Assembly (NCBI GenBank): GCA_011772595.1
Contig: WVZH01000467.1
Span: 14,281-30,111 of the forward strand
Length of the DNA: 15,831 nucleotides
Source of the DNA: Anaerolineales bacterium
GTDB lineage: Bacteria; Chloroflexota; Anaerolineae; Anaerolineales; E44-bin32
Reading direction: 5' to 3'
A model generated the notes under the pieces. It was not told the DNA's origin and made no database searches. It worked only from the letters and a program-made list of their open reading frames with translations. This document shows, in pieces, positions 1 through 7,296 of the stretch; the first letter of the stretch is position 1; each line of letters begins with the position of its first letter. Position numbers and translations under genes: made by a program.

Positions 1-243
1 GACTCGGAAAGACCGTTCGACAAAGCGGGTGGGTATGGAATCCAAGATGAGGCGTTTCGACTCGTTGCTGTTGAGCGGTTGTACGGTTGTTACGCCAATG
101 TGATGGGTTTGCCGCTTTGTCATCTTGTGCGTGCATTACGTCGACTAGGGCACGATCCACCGCAAGATGTGCCGGACGCCTGCCAGAAGTACACTGGATA
201 CACATGCCCGGTGTATTCTGAGATATTAGGGAAATCATCGTGA
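1..243 (+). CDS. maf: Maf-family nucleotide pyrophosphatase, C-terminal part (5' end outside window)
   Basis: The reading frame is open from base 1 and ends at TGA 241-243, giving the last 80 residues of a protein usually near 200. It contains the Maf signature DSERPFDKAGGYGIQ, followed by the family's closing pattern GCYANVMGLPLCHLVRAL. Maf proteins hydrolyse non-canonical or bulk nucleoside triphosphates (for example dTTP/UTP) to monophosphates in the cytoplasm, and some members are linked to septum formation. The catalytic N-terminal half is not in the window, so substrate class cannot be judged. About 24 residues after the core have no recognisable motif. The stop overlaps the GTG start of the next gene by four bases (GTGA), suggesting translational coupling with the cell-wall gene downstream. 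Family assignment is firm; specificity is unknown. Confidence 0.88.
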   Translation, partial: DSERPFDKAGGYGIQDEAFRLVAVERLYGCYANVMGLPLCHLVRALRRLGHDPPQDVPDACQKYTGYTCPVYSEILGKSS

Positions 244-2522
244 GACGCGTTGCCATCATCCTGCTTATTCTTTTCACACTGGGAGCCTGTTCGCAGAATG
301 GGGGCTCGCCTACACCAGGCGATCAAACATCTCTTCCAGACCCCAGCCTCACGATAGTCCCAGCACCCAACCCGGACGCCGCTGCCATGCGATATCTCGA
401 GGCGTGGAAGGACTGGGATTATGACGCCATGTATGCCATGCTCAGCCCGTTGGCTCAGGACGGTGTGAGTCGGGAAGCGTTTGCGAATCGCTATCAAGAG
501 CTACGGGATACGGCTAGGCTAATAGGCATGGACTATCAGATTGTCTCGGCATTGGTGATCAGTCCTCAGGCAGCCGAGGTGCGTTATCGGGTGACGTTAC
601 AAAGCTCCGTCGTCGGTGACATCGTCCGTGAGACCCGTATGGATCTCAAACGCGAAGGTGAGGAATGGCGAGTGGCCTGGACGGACAGCACGATTCTTCC
701 TGAACTCACCAATGGGAATGGTTTCGCCCTTGAGACCTTCACACCCACGCGGGCCAATATTTATGACCGCAACGGTCAGGCGTTCGCGTTTGAAGCGATG
801 GCGGGTCAGCCCAATGTGGCTGCGTTGTGGATACAGCCGAATTTAATCGGGGATGAAGAAACTGAGGCTGAAATGCTGTCTGCCTTGAGGAGGATGTTTG
901 ATCTCCCGACAATCGATCCCATCCTTGAAAGGTATGACCCATTTCGAGGTACGGATTATTTCACGATGATCGGCACGGTGCCCTATAGTACCTATCAGAA
1001 TTACGGTGGTGTGATCGATGCTGTCGGGGGCGTGTTGGTGAGATTCTACGAATCACGATACTACTACGGCACAGGATTGACCCCTTTTGCGGGTGGTTCA
1101 GCGCCTCATGCCGTCGGTTATGTCAGCCAAATCCAGGCAGCAGAACTGGACTATTATTTAGCACTTGGCTACGAGCGGGACGACTTTGTGGGACGTATCG
1201 GCATCGAGGAAGTATTTGAGGATGATTTGCGCGGTGTCCCTGGTGGTACGCTTTATCTCACTGGTCCCAACGGTGAGATCCTCCAGATTCTAGCATCGCG
1301 CGACCCGCAGCCCCCCTATGCGATCTACACGACGCTCGATCGCGATCTGCAACTCGTCGCACAACAGGCGATCGAGAATTTCGCCGGTGCGGTCGTGGTG
1401 CTCGAGCGTGACACAGGTGCGGTGTTGGCCATGGCCTCCTCGCCGGGTTTCGACCCCAATCTTTTCGATTTTCAAAACCCCAATGGCCTATATGGGGGTA
1501 TCCAAAGGTTAAACGAAAATCCGTTCCAGCCGTTCATCAATCGGGCGACGCACGGCCAATATCCCCCTGGCTCGGTATTCAAGATCGTCACTATGGCGGC
1601 GGCCCTAGAATCGGGAGAGTATGAGCCAACGACTGTCTATAACTGTGGTCACTATTTCACCGAGCTTCCCGGCTTCGAAGGAGAGGATTGGCGTGTGGAT
1701 AAGGAGTTGCCGGCCCCAGGCAAGATCACGCTGATCCAGGGGCTGGAATACTCGTGTAATCCATATTTCTGGCACATCGGGCTTGACCTATACAATAAGG
1801 GTCTGCCCACGGCGCTGCCAGACATGGCCAAGGCGTTTGGCCTGGGGCAGGAGACCGGTATCGAGATCGGCGATGACGCTGGTCTGGTTCCGGATCCCGA
1901 GTGGAAGTTGGCTGAGATCGGTGAGCAATGGCTATCGAACGACGCCGTACAAACATCGATCGGTCAGGGCTATCTCCTGGTCTCACCGTTGCAGGTGGCG
2001 CGCTACGTCGCCGCGGTGGGCAATGGTGGTACGCTCTACCGGCCACAACTCATCCTGCGAGTCGAGAACGCCGAGGGCGAAGTGCGCTTTGCCTTCCAAC
2101 CGGAAGCTCAAGGCCAGCTGCCTGTGAGCCCGGAGAACCTGAGGGCGATTCAACAGGCCATGGTCAACGTTGTGCGCGTGTCTACCGCCACAGCTTACCG
2201 GAAGTTTCTGGGTCTCGATACAAACGTAGCTGGAAAGACCGGTACTGCCACGACAGTTGCCCCGGATCCTCACGCCTGGTTTGTAGGCTACAGCTTCGAA
2301 AATCTGGAAGACAAGCCGGATATTGCGGTTGTGGTCGTGCTGGAGTACGCAGGTGAAGGCTCAGACTGGGCTGCACCGGTTTTTCGTCGCGTGGTTGAGA
2401 CCTATTTCAAGGGAAGGCCACTATCCTTGTATCCGTGGGAGTCGCGCATCCGTGTCGAGAGAACGGCTACACCTACCCCCGAACCGGGGGAGGGCGATGG
2501 CGAGGCAACGCCAGAACCTTAG
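240..2522 (+). CDS. Class B penicillin-binding protein, lipoprotein type, with NTF2/MecA_N-like domain
   Basis: This is a D,D-transpeptidase that cross-links peptidoglycan outside the membrane. The first 17 residues are a lipoprotein signal: basic start, hydrophobic run and lipobox L14-G15-A16-C17. A low-complexity linker follows. Residues about 45-155 resemble the NTF2-like MecA_N domain (YLEAWKDWDYDAMYAMLS). A PBP-dimer region spans about 165-350 and the transpeptidase about 370-735. The active-site motifs are complete: S445-V-F-K448, S505-C-N507 and K666-T-G-T669. The tail is rich in Pro, Thr and Glu. There is no glycosyltransferase domain. The GTG start is supported by AGGGA seven bases upstream and by overlap with the Maf stop. 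Domain order resembles low-affinity class B enzymes such as PBP2a, but resistance cannot be inferred. An MrdA/PBP2-like elongation role is possible, so no symbol is given. Confidence 0.92.
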   Translation: MRRVAIILLILFTLGACSQNGGSPTPGDQTSLPDPSLTIVPAPNPDAAAMRYLEAWKDWDYDAMYAMLSPLAQDGVSREAFANRYQELRDTARLIGMDYQIVSALVISPQAAEVRYRVTLQSSVVGDIVRETRMDLKREGEEWRVAWTDSTILPELTNGNGFALETFTPTRANIYDRNGQAFAFEAMAGQPNVAALWIQPNLIGDEETEAEMLSALRRMFDLPTIDPILERYDPFRGTDYFTMIGTVPYSTYQNYGGVIDAVGGVLVRFYESRYYYGTGLTPFAGGSAPHAVGYVSQIQAAELDYYLALGYERDDFVGRIGIEEVFEDDLRGVPGGTLYLTGPNGEILQILASRDPQPPYAIYTTLDRDLQLVAQQAIENFAGAVVVLERDTGAVLAMASSPGFDPNLFDFQNPNGLYGGIQRLNENPFQPFINRATHGQYPPGSVFKIVTMAAALESGEYEPTTVYNCGHYFTELPGFEGEDWRVDKELPAPGKITLIQGLEYSCNPYFWHIGLDLYNKGLPTALPDMAKAFGLGQETGIEIGDDAGLVPDPEWKLAEIGEQWLSNDAVQTSIGQGYLLVSPLQVARYVAAVGNGGTLYRPQLILRVENAEGEVRFAFQPEAQGQLPVSPENLRAIQQAMVNVVRVSTATAYRKFLGLDTNVAGKTGTATTVAPDPHAWFVGYSFENLEDKPDIAVVVVLEYAGEGSDWAAPVFRRVVETYFKGRPLSLYPWESRIRVERTATPTPEPGEGDGEATPEP

Positions 2523-2525
2523 TCC

Positions 2526-3440
2526 ATGACTGAATTAGATCTAATTCCCGGAATGATCTTGCGTGCCCAATCTGGTTTCTTTGACGTGGAGACGGAGAAG
2601 GGCGTCGTCATTGCTCAACTGCGCGGCCGTCTGACCCAAGGCCGGCAAGAGACTGACGCCGCCGCGGTAGGCGACCGTGTGTGGGTACAACTCCTGGAAG
2701 ACGATAAGGGGACCATCGAGGCGGTCGATGAGCGGACACGGGTCCTCTCACGAAGTGCGCCGGGAAGACAGGAGGTAGAGCAAGTTCTCATCGCCAATCC
2801 GGATCAGGCCGTTTTCGTGTTTGCCTGCGCCGAACCTGATCCGAACTTCAGGATGTTGGACCGGCTTCTGGTCGTTGCGGAACGCGAGCAAATCCCTGCC
2901 ATCATTTGTGCCAACAAAATCGATCTTGTCAGGCCGCGCAGCGCAAAGGCCGAATTTGGCGAGTACGACCGCCTCGGATATAAGGTCATCTATACTTCAG
3001 CAAAAACCGGGAAAGGTGTACGCACCTTGCGAAAGGTGTTAAAGGACAAGCTGTCTGTGCTTACAGGGCCCTCCGGGGCAGGCAAATCAAGCTTGCTCAA
3101 TGCCGTGCAACCCGGGCTGGGATTACGAACCAAGAGGGTGAGCGAAGCCACCGGGAAAGGACAACACGCGACGGTCTTCCCCGAGCTCATTCCTTTGGAG
3201 ATAGGTGGGTACGTTGCCGACACGCCCGGATTAAAGGCTTTTGCGCTGTGGGACATAGAACCTGAGGAGTTGGACGGCTATTTCCCTGAGATGCGGGATT
3301 TGGTCGCAGATTGCGAATTTAGTGATTGCACGCACATTCATGAGCCAGGATGTGCCGTCATAGCTGCTGTAGAGCAAGGTAAAATCAGCCCGGAACGATA
3401 TGATTCATACATGCGGATGCGGCTTGGAGAGCCCGACTAA
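2526..3440 (+). CDS. rsgA: Small ribosomal subunit biogenesis GTPase RsgA
   Basis: RsgA is a circularly permuted GTPase that checks late 30S subunit assembly. At 304 residues it is of normal length. The N-terminal part (about 9-70) fits the OB-fold. The G motifs appear in permuted order: G4 N130-K-I-D133, G1 P-loop GPSGAGKSS at 181-189, and G3 D232-T-P-G235. The C-terminal zinc knuckle is visible as C263, C268, H270 and C276 (CX4CXHX5C), so all hallmark residues are present. The ATG lies three bases after the penicillin-binding protein stop with no good Shine-Dalgarno sequence nearby, so translation probably depends on coupling. An alternative ATG at residue 10 would cut the OB-fold and is less likely. 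A strong terminator follows at 3505-3530, making this the last gene of the Maf-PBP-rsgA unit. Confidence 0.96.
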   Translation: MTELDLIPGMILRAQSGFFDVETEKGVVIAQLRGRLTQGRQETDAAAVGDRVWVQLLEDDKGTIEAVDERTRVLSRSAPGRQEVEQVLIANPDQAVFVFACAEPDPNFRMLDRLLVVAEREQIPAIICANKIDLVRPRSAKAEFGEYDRLGYKVIYTSAKTGKGVRTLRKVLKDKLSVLTGPSGAGKSSLLNAVQPGLGLRTKRVSEATGKGQHATVFPELIPLEIGGYVADTPGLKAFALWDIEPEELDGYFPEMRDLVADCEFSDCTHIHEPGCAVIAAVEQGKISPERYDSYMRMRLGEPD

Positions 3441-3504
3441 TCGTTCGTTTGTCTTCAGTAGTTTCAAGTAGTTCATGACTTGAGATCGGGGGCTGTCGGA
3501 CAGG

Positions 3505-3530
3505 CAAGGGGCTGAGAGCCCTTTGTTTTT
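3505..3530 (+). terminator. Intrinsic terminator after rsgA
   Basis: An 8-bp stem pairs CAAGGGGC (3505-3512) with GCCCTTTG (3518-3525) around the loop TGAGA, with one G-T wobble, and is followed at once by TTTTT (3526-3530). It lies 65 bases after the rsgA stop, in the correct orientation to end that transcript. Confidence 0.85.
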
Positions 3531-3650
3531 ATGACATGGATCGATCTGGGTTGAAGGCGTCTTTTAAATCTGCCAACAATCCCTGATCCGGGATTGACCA
3601 GATGCGACCTCATGGTGTCGGAATTACACTCTCAAGGGCACAACGATTTA

Positions 3651-3688
3651 GGTAGCTTGCGGATTGTAAGCAAGCTACCTTCTTCTTA
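3651..3688. terminator. Perfect 10-bp hairpin between convergent rsgA and coaE
   Basis: GGTAGCTTGC (3651-3660) pairs exactly with GCAAGCTACC (3670-3679) around a 9-base loop. On the plus strand it is followed by TTCTTCTTA, a broken U-tract; on the minus strand by TAAATCGTTG. It lies 45 bases beyond the coaE stop, so it may terminate coaE or back up the rsgA terminator. The poor U-tracts leave the role uncertain. The rest of 3441-3723 holds only a small AATCCC/GGGATT dyad (3578-3595) and no gene that I can see. Confidence 0.45.
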
Positions 3689-3723
3689 CCGCCACCAGAT
3701 GTATTTGGTTACAACATGGTGCG

Positions 3724-4857
3724 TTAGAGTGGGCGGAGAATCCGGTCCTCCCGCAGGCGCTTAAACCAGAGTGAAGCGCCGCGCGGCATGGTTTCGATGG
3801 CTGCCTCTTGCCATGCGCGTACACCGAGGCCTTGAATGGTTTGTGTCCGGTATCCCACCGAGCGCCAGGTGCTGGTATGTTGGGCCAAATATGGGGGCAG
3901 GAACAGGAGCGATGCTTCGCTCTGAAGTTCCTTGGAGGCAGTTTCGACCGAATCCATCAAGGCGGGAATGGCCAGGTCTAGTGCCAGGCCTTGCTCGAAA
4001 TAAAGCTCGTCGATGCGGGTTACCAGATTCTCGACTTGCCATCCAGCCACACCTGCAAGCCGTCCGTCCTGTTCGATCAACAGGTAAGCCTTCTCACCGA
4101 AAGCCGCCATGACATCTTGGCGGGTCATCCGTCGTTTGCCGTGGGTCACGCGGGTGATGAAACGAGCGATGTCGTCCGCATCCTTCGGGCGTCCACGCCG
4201 TACAACAAAATCTCCGGGTCGTACCGGAGGAGGCTCGGGTAGCAAGGGCTCCTCTGGCTTTGGAAGCTCGGACCAGGCTTCCTGAACCTGTTCCCAAGTG
4301 TTTTCGAAGGAGCCGTCGTTGGAGATCACGACTTTCGCCGCGCGCAGTTTCAGCGACTGTGGGGATTGGGCTGCAATGCGTTGCCTGGCCGCAGCCTCCG
4401 ACATGTTTCGTTTATGGATAAGTCGAGCGGTTTGAATCTCTTCTGGGGCATCTACAACCCAAATCGTATCGCACCCCGCGGCTAAGTCGGTTTCGAGCAA
4501 TTTGATCGCCTCAATTACTACGAAATTGTGCCCTGAACGACGGATGAGAATATCAACTGCGTGGGCGACGAGAGGATGGACGACCTTTTCTAAGCGTTCC
4601 AAGGCCTTGGCGTCGGAGAAGACGATCTTGGCGAGTTTCACACGATCGATTTGGCCCTCATCGTCTAAAACCCAATCACCGAACGACCTCACCACCATGT
4701 TGTATCCAGGTGCATCTTTGGCGATGGCGCGGTGAGCGAGCGCGTCGGCATCGATTCCGTAGGCGCCGAGATGCTCGAGCATCTTTCTCACGACGCTCTT
4801 CCCGGTGGCGATATTTCCTGTGAGGCCGATGACGTATTTTCCGGGCCAACGACTCAA
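3724..4857 (-). CDS. coaE: Dephospho-CoA kinase with C-terminal GNAT-like extension
   Basis: Residues 1-200 are dephospho-CoA kinase, which phosphorylates the ribose 3' hydroxyl in the last step of coenzyme A synthesis. Visible motifs are the P-loop GNIATGKS (14-21), D36-A-D38, HPL at 94-96, and the lid motif RQRIAAQ (158-164). CoaE is normally about 200 residues; this protein has 377. After a proline-rich linker (about 199-214), residues 215-377 form a second alpha/beta domain that reads like a GNAT fold: RPKDADDIARFI, strand LLIEQDGRLAGVAGW, and near the end TWRSVGY. I do not see the usual Q/RxxGxG/A acetyl-CoA loop, so catalysis by this part is doubtful. The start is TTG, chosen because the P-loop lies 14 codons in and AGGAG precedes it by eight bases. 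It has its own promoter at 4891-4919. Confidence 0.9.
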   Translation of the reverse strand: MSRWPGKYVIGLTGNIATGKSVVRKMLEHLGAYGIDADALAHRAIAKDAPGYNMVVRSFGDWVLDDEGQIDRVKLAKIVFSDAKALERLEKVVHPLVAHAVDILIRRSGHNFVVIEAIKLLETDLAAGCDTIWVVDAPEEIQTARLIHKRNMSEAAARQRIAAQSPQSLKLRAAKVVISNDGSFENTWEQVQEAWSELPKPEEPLLPEPPPVRPGDFVVRRGRPKDADDIARFITRVTHGKRRMTRQDVMAAFGEKAYLLIEQDGRLAGVAGWQVENLVTRIDELYFEQGLALDLAIPALMDSVETASKELQSEASLLFLPPYLAQHTSTWRSVGYRTQTIQGLGVRAWQEAAIETMPRGASLWFKRLREDRILRPL

Positions 4858-4872
4858 GCTGTCTTCTCCTGC

Positions 4873-4888
4873 GGCAAGAAAACTTGCC
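4873..4888. promoter_or_regulatory. Dyad overlapping predicted coaE transcription start
   Basis: GGCAAG (4873-4878) and CTTGCC (4883-4888) are perfect inverted repeats around AAAA. The dyad sits between the coaE -10 box and its Shine-Dalgarno sequence, covering the expected start near 4884. This placement suits an operator, but chance is possible for 6-bp arms. Confidence 0.3.
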
Positions 4889-4890
4889 TC

Positions 4891-4919
4891 ATTCTAACCT
4901 TGCGATGGAAGGATGTCAA
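4891..4919 (-). promoter_or_regulatory. Sigma-70-type promoter of coaE
   Basis: Read on the minus strand, TTGACA (4919-4914, full -35 consensus) is followed after exactly 17 bases by TAGAAT (4896-4891, five of six -10 bases). The expected start near 4884 gives a leader of about 27 bases that contains AGGAG before the TTG start codon. It lies just downstream of the stop of the preceding gene, so coaE need not rely on read-through. Confidence 0.8.
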
Positions 4920-4927
4920 AGAGCGTG

Positions 4928-7039
4928 CTATCGTGATGGTATAGCATGATACACCTGGCTGCCTGCCGCAAGGTATAGATCGTTCGGGGGACCGAGGGTT
5001 AAAGCCGTAATTTCTTCCTCAAACTGGGGGGTGGGAATATATTTAGCCTGATATACCAGACGCAAGCTGTAGTGAAACACGCTGTTGCTAAATGTGTCGA
5101 GAAAGAACAAGGAGGGTTCCGGAGGTGGTGAGTAGTCCAATTTAGCAGCGACAGCCCCTGGGATCTGGGACGTCGCTTCCCGCCCCGGGCGATCGTCTTG
5201 GAAATTGGGTTCCGGGTCACACTCCACGCGGATACGATCGGCCTCCTCAAATCGGCGACAACGGTCCAGTCGTCCATCAGCATATAGAATAAAAAGCTCA
5301 TCGCCTGCCATGGCCATGTCGATCGCACCGCTCAAGTCTCGGACTTCCTCGACGAAGTAAAGTTCCGGCATTCCGCTGAAAAGTCCTCCACTGGCGTTGT
5401 AAATCCACACGGCATTGGTAGTTGGATCCATTACATAGAGGCTGTCCTCAAAAACATCAATCGCTCGAATGCGTCCCCAGCCGATGTCGGGTGGGGTAAG
5501 TTGGGCGATTGCGGGCTGGCGCTCTGGCGCGCAATAAAGCAGTGTGCCGGCGACATCGACTCCCACGACCCCTTCTCTGCCGAGTGCCCCCGGCTCTGCT
5601 TGAATGACGATATCAACCAGGGACCCGAGTTCGGGGTAGCGGTTCGGGCCATCTAGACACTCAAAAGTGGCGTCGATTTTATAGCCTCGCTCCGGCGTGC
5701 CTCTTGCGTGCCACAGGATTTGGTGTGCGGCGTCGAGTACGTAGAGGTCAGTCTCTGTAGCTGCCAACGATGAGATGAAGGCGTCGGTGCCGAAGCCGCC
5801 GCTCACGACAGGTTGGAAACCCAATCTAGCGATGAGATCCAGGCTGTCGAGAGTGTTCTGTGCCTCTTGCCACATGGCATCGGCTTCTTTATTCCAACCG
5901 TAATCCTTTGCCAGCTCGAGGAAGTTGAGTGCGGATTCCCAGTCGACTCGCGCCTTCTCGGCATCCGGCTTCATTTGGGCGATCTGGATAGCGGCTGCAG
6001 CTTGGAAAAAGTATTCGTCGAATTGTTGCCTGCGGCCGCGCCCGAAGTATGCGGCGGCCGCGATAGCCACCACAATCAGGGGCACCGCGACAGCCGTTCC
6101 AATGAGAAGCCGGGTCGAGAGAACACCTGGAGGGGGAGCGTCCCCCAAGCCAGGCGCCAACCGAGCCGCGAGGCCGGAAAGACCGCGACCCATCGTGGAG
6201 ACGGCGGCGGTTATACGCTCACGCGCGCGCAAGAGATTCTCGGAGATTGAACCAAAATACGCTCTCGCAGCCCGTGACGAAGCCCTGGGGCGAGCGCGGA
6301 GAGTTCGTGGTGGCATCTGGGTACCAGGTGAAATGTCGAGCGCCTGCATGTCTTGCGTGGTGATACCTTCTCCGCGTGCGACGAGTCGGGTGAGCACACC
6401 CGAGAGATCCACGCTGCTTGCAGCGATAAGTCGATCAGCTGCTTGCTCTGGATCTAGCGACGACAATCCTGAAAGGGTTGTGTCTGACCATAGGGGTGGC
6501 GAGGCGGTGGTCAGGATGAGAAGATCACCAGGATTAACCGCCAAGTGATGGTAACGAACATAGGGTGAGAGGCTCAGACCTAGAGGACGATGGGTGGCTT
6601 CTTCGGAGGTCAACCGTATTACCTGCCCGGGGCGTACAAGTATCGCCTGACCCACACCGCACTGGGCAATGTACAGGTCTCCATCACGCAGCACACCTGC
6701 GATCATCCTCCCTTGGAGTTGGTCGGTCGCGTCCTCGAGTTGGTTTAAGTCGGCTAAGTGATCGTTAGCACTTTCTGCCCCTTCCCGAAGTGCGGAAGTG
6801 ACTGAACCGGGTGTGCCGAAGTAGGCGTCCGCGGCTTCCCGTGCTAGGTGATCCAGGAGCCCGGGAGAAGGAGATCTGGCACCCTGCAGGCTAATGTTGA
6901 GAAGCAGCATATCCTCTGAGCGCCCACGCGCAGCTCGTCGGGGCGCGACAAGTGCGAGCGTTCCAGGAGGGGGCGTGATTCTTGAACCTCCGCCCGCGAT
7001 GTTTAGTAAGGCAACGTCCGCTTCCAATTTCTGTGTCAT
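4928..7039 (-). CDS. PP2C-like pseudophosphatase with one membrane segment and C-terminal propeller-like region
   Basis: The 703-residue protein has three parts. Residues about 5-225 align with a PP2C core: YIAQCGVGQAILVRPG (124-138) matches the GDSR strand of the neighbouring phosphatase, and GDLLILTTAS (171-180) matches its GDRILLCSDG. However the metal ligands are replaced (V129 and A179), and no DGxGGH motif is present, so it is probably inactive. Residues 311-332 form one membrane helix. Residues about 338-405 are helical and TPR-like. The rest (about 408-703) holds recurring strands such as DLYVLD, SLYVMD, ELFILY and DLYLAA, suggesting a beta-propeller. I start at ATG 7037-7039 rather than an in-frame ATG 27 codons upstream, because a promoter lies immediately before it and the extra residues look non-coding. 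Membrane orientation is ambiguous, since basic residues flank both sides. Function is unknown; a receptor or scaffold in phosphorylation signalling is an inference. Confidence 0.8.
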   Translation of the reverse strand: MTQKLEADVALLNIAGGGSRITPPPGTLALVAPRRAARGRSEDMLLLNISLQGARSPSPGLLDHLAREAADAYFGTPGSVTSALREGAESANDHLADLNQLEDATDQLQGRMIAGVLRDGDLYIAQCGVGQAILVRPGQVIRLTSEEATHRPLGLSLSPYVRYHHLAVNPGDLLILTTASPPLWSDTTLSGLSSLDPEQAADRLIAASSVDLSGVLTRLVARGEGITTQDMQALDISPGTQMPPRTLRARPRASSRAARAYFGSISENLLRARERITAAVSTMGRGLSGLAARLAPGLGDAPPPGVLSTRLLIGTAVAVPLIVVAIAAAAYFGRGRRQQFDEYFFQAAAAIQIAQMKPDAEKARVDWESALNFLELAKDYGWNKEADAMWQEAQNTLDSLDLIARLGFQPVVSGGFGTDAFISSLAATETDLYVLDAAHQILWHARGTPERGYKIDATFECLDGPNRYPELGSLVDIVIQAEPGALGREGVVGVDVAGTLLYCAPERQPAIAQLTPPDIGWGRIRAIDVFEDSLYVMDPTTNAVWIYNASGGLFSGMPELYFVEEVRDLSGAIDMAMAGDELFILYADGRLDRCRRFEEADRIRVECDPEPNFQDDRPGREATSQIPGAVAAKLDYSPPPEPSLFFLDTFSNSVFHYSLRLVYQAKYIPTPQFEEEITALTLGPPNDLYLAAGSQVYHAIPSR

Positions 7040-7046
7040 CTCGCTT

Positions 7047-7075
7047 ATTGTACAGAATCGTCGGCGATCAGCCAA
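7047..7075 (-). promoter_or_regulatory. Promoter of the pseudo-PP2C gene, probably leaderless
   Basis: On the minus strand TTGGCT (7075-7070), a 17-base spacer and TACAAT (7052-7047) are followed by only seven bases before ATG. The expected start falls at or next to the start codon, leaving no room for a Shine-Dalgarno sequence. The -35 box overlaps a perfect 10-bp palindrome, GCCAATTGGC (7071-7080), which could be an operator. Confidence 0.6.
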
Positions 7076-7112
7076 TTGGCGAGAACAGTGGGTGCAAGAA
7101 GCTTGCCTGGAC

Positions 7113-7121
7113 TGGTACAAT
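7113..7121 (+). promoter_or_regulatory. Candidate extended -10 promoter toward the acyltransferase gene
   Basis: TGGTACAAT matches TGnTATAAT at all but one position. No convincing -35 is present 16-18 bases upstream. If used, it would give a leader of about 170 bases before the ATG at 7297. No other clear promoter is seen in 7122-7296. Confidence 0.3.
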
Positions 7122-7296
7122 CATCGTTGCTTACGGCAGGTTGATTCCTCCCTACCAAAGTTGGGATCGTAACGTGGAGCGGTCTCGTTTCTTTGATTGA
7201 AGCGGTCAAGTGCCCTTTTTAGGTGATCTAAATATCTCCCAGCATACGATGTGCACACGACAATTCCCAAGCACAGGATGGTGAAGGAAAAGACAC

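Noticed and set aside
5925..6548. 207-codon open frame on the plus strand within the pseudo-PP2C gene
   Set aside because: Antisense to a gene with clear domain structure; the translation is Arg/Ala/Ser rich with no recognisable motif.
7040..7120. 27-codon N-terminal extension of the pseudo-PP2C protein
   Set aside because: The segment contains the predicted promoter, is Cys/Arg rich unlike the rest of the protein, and no ribosome site precedes it.
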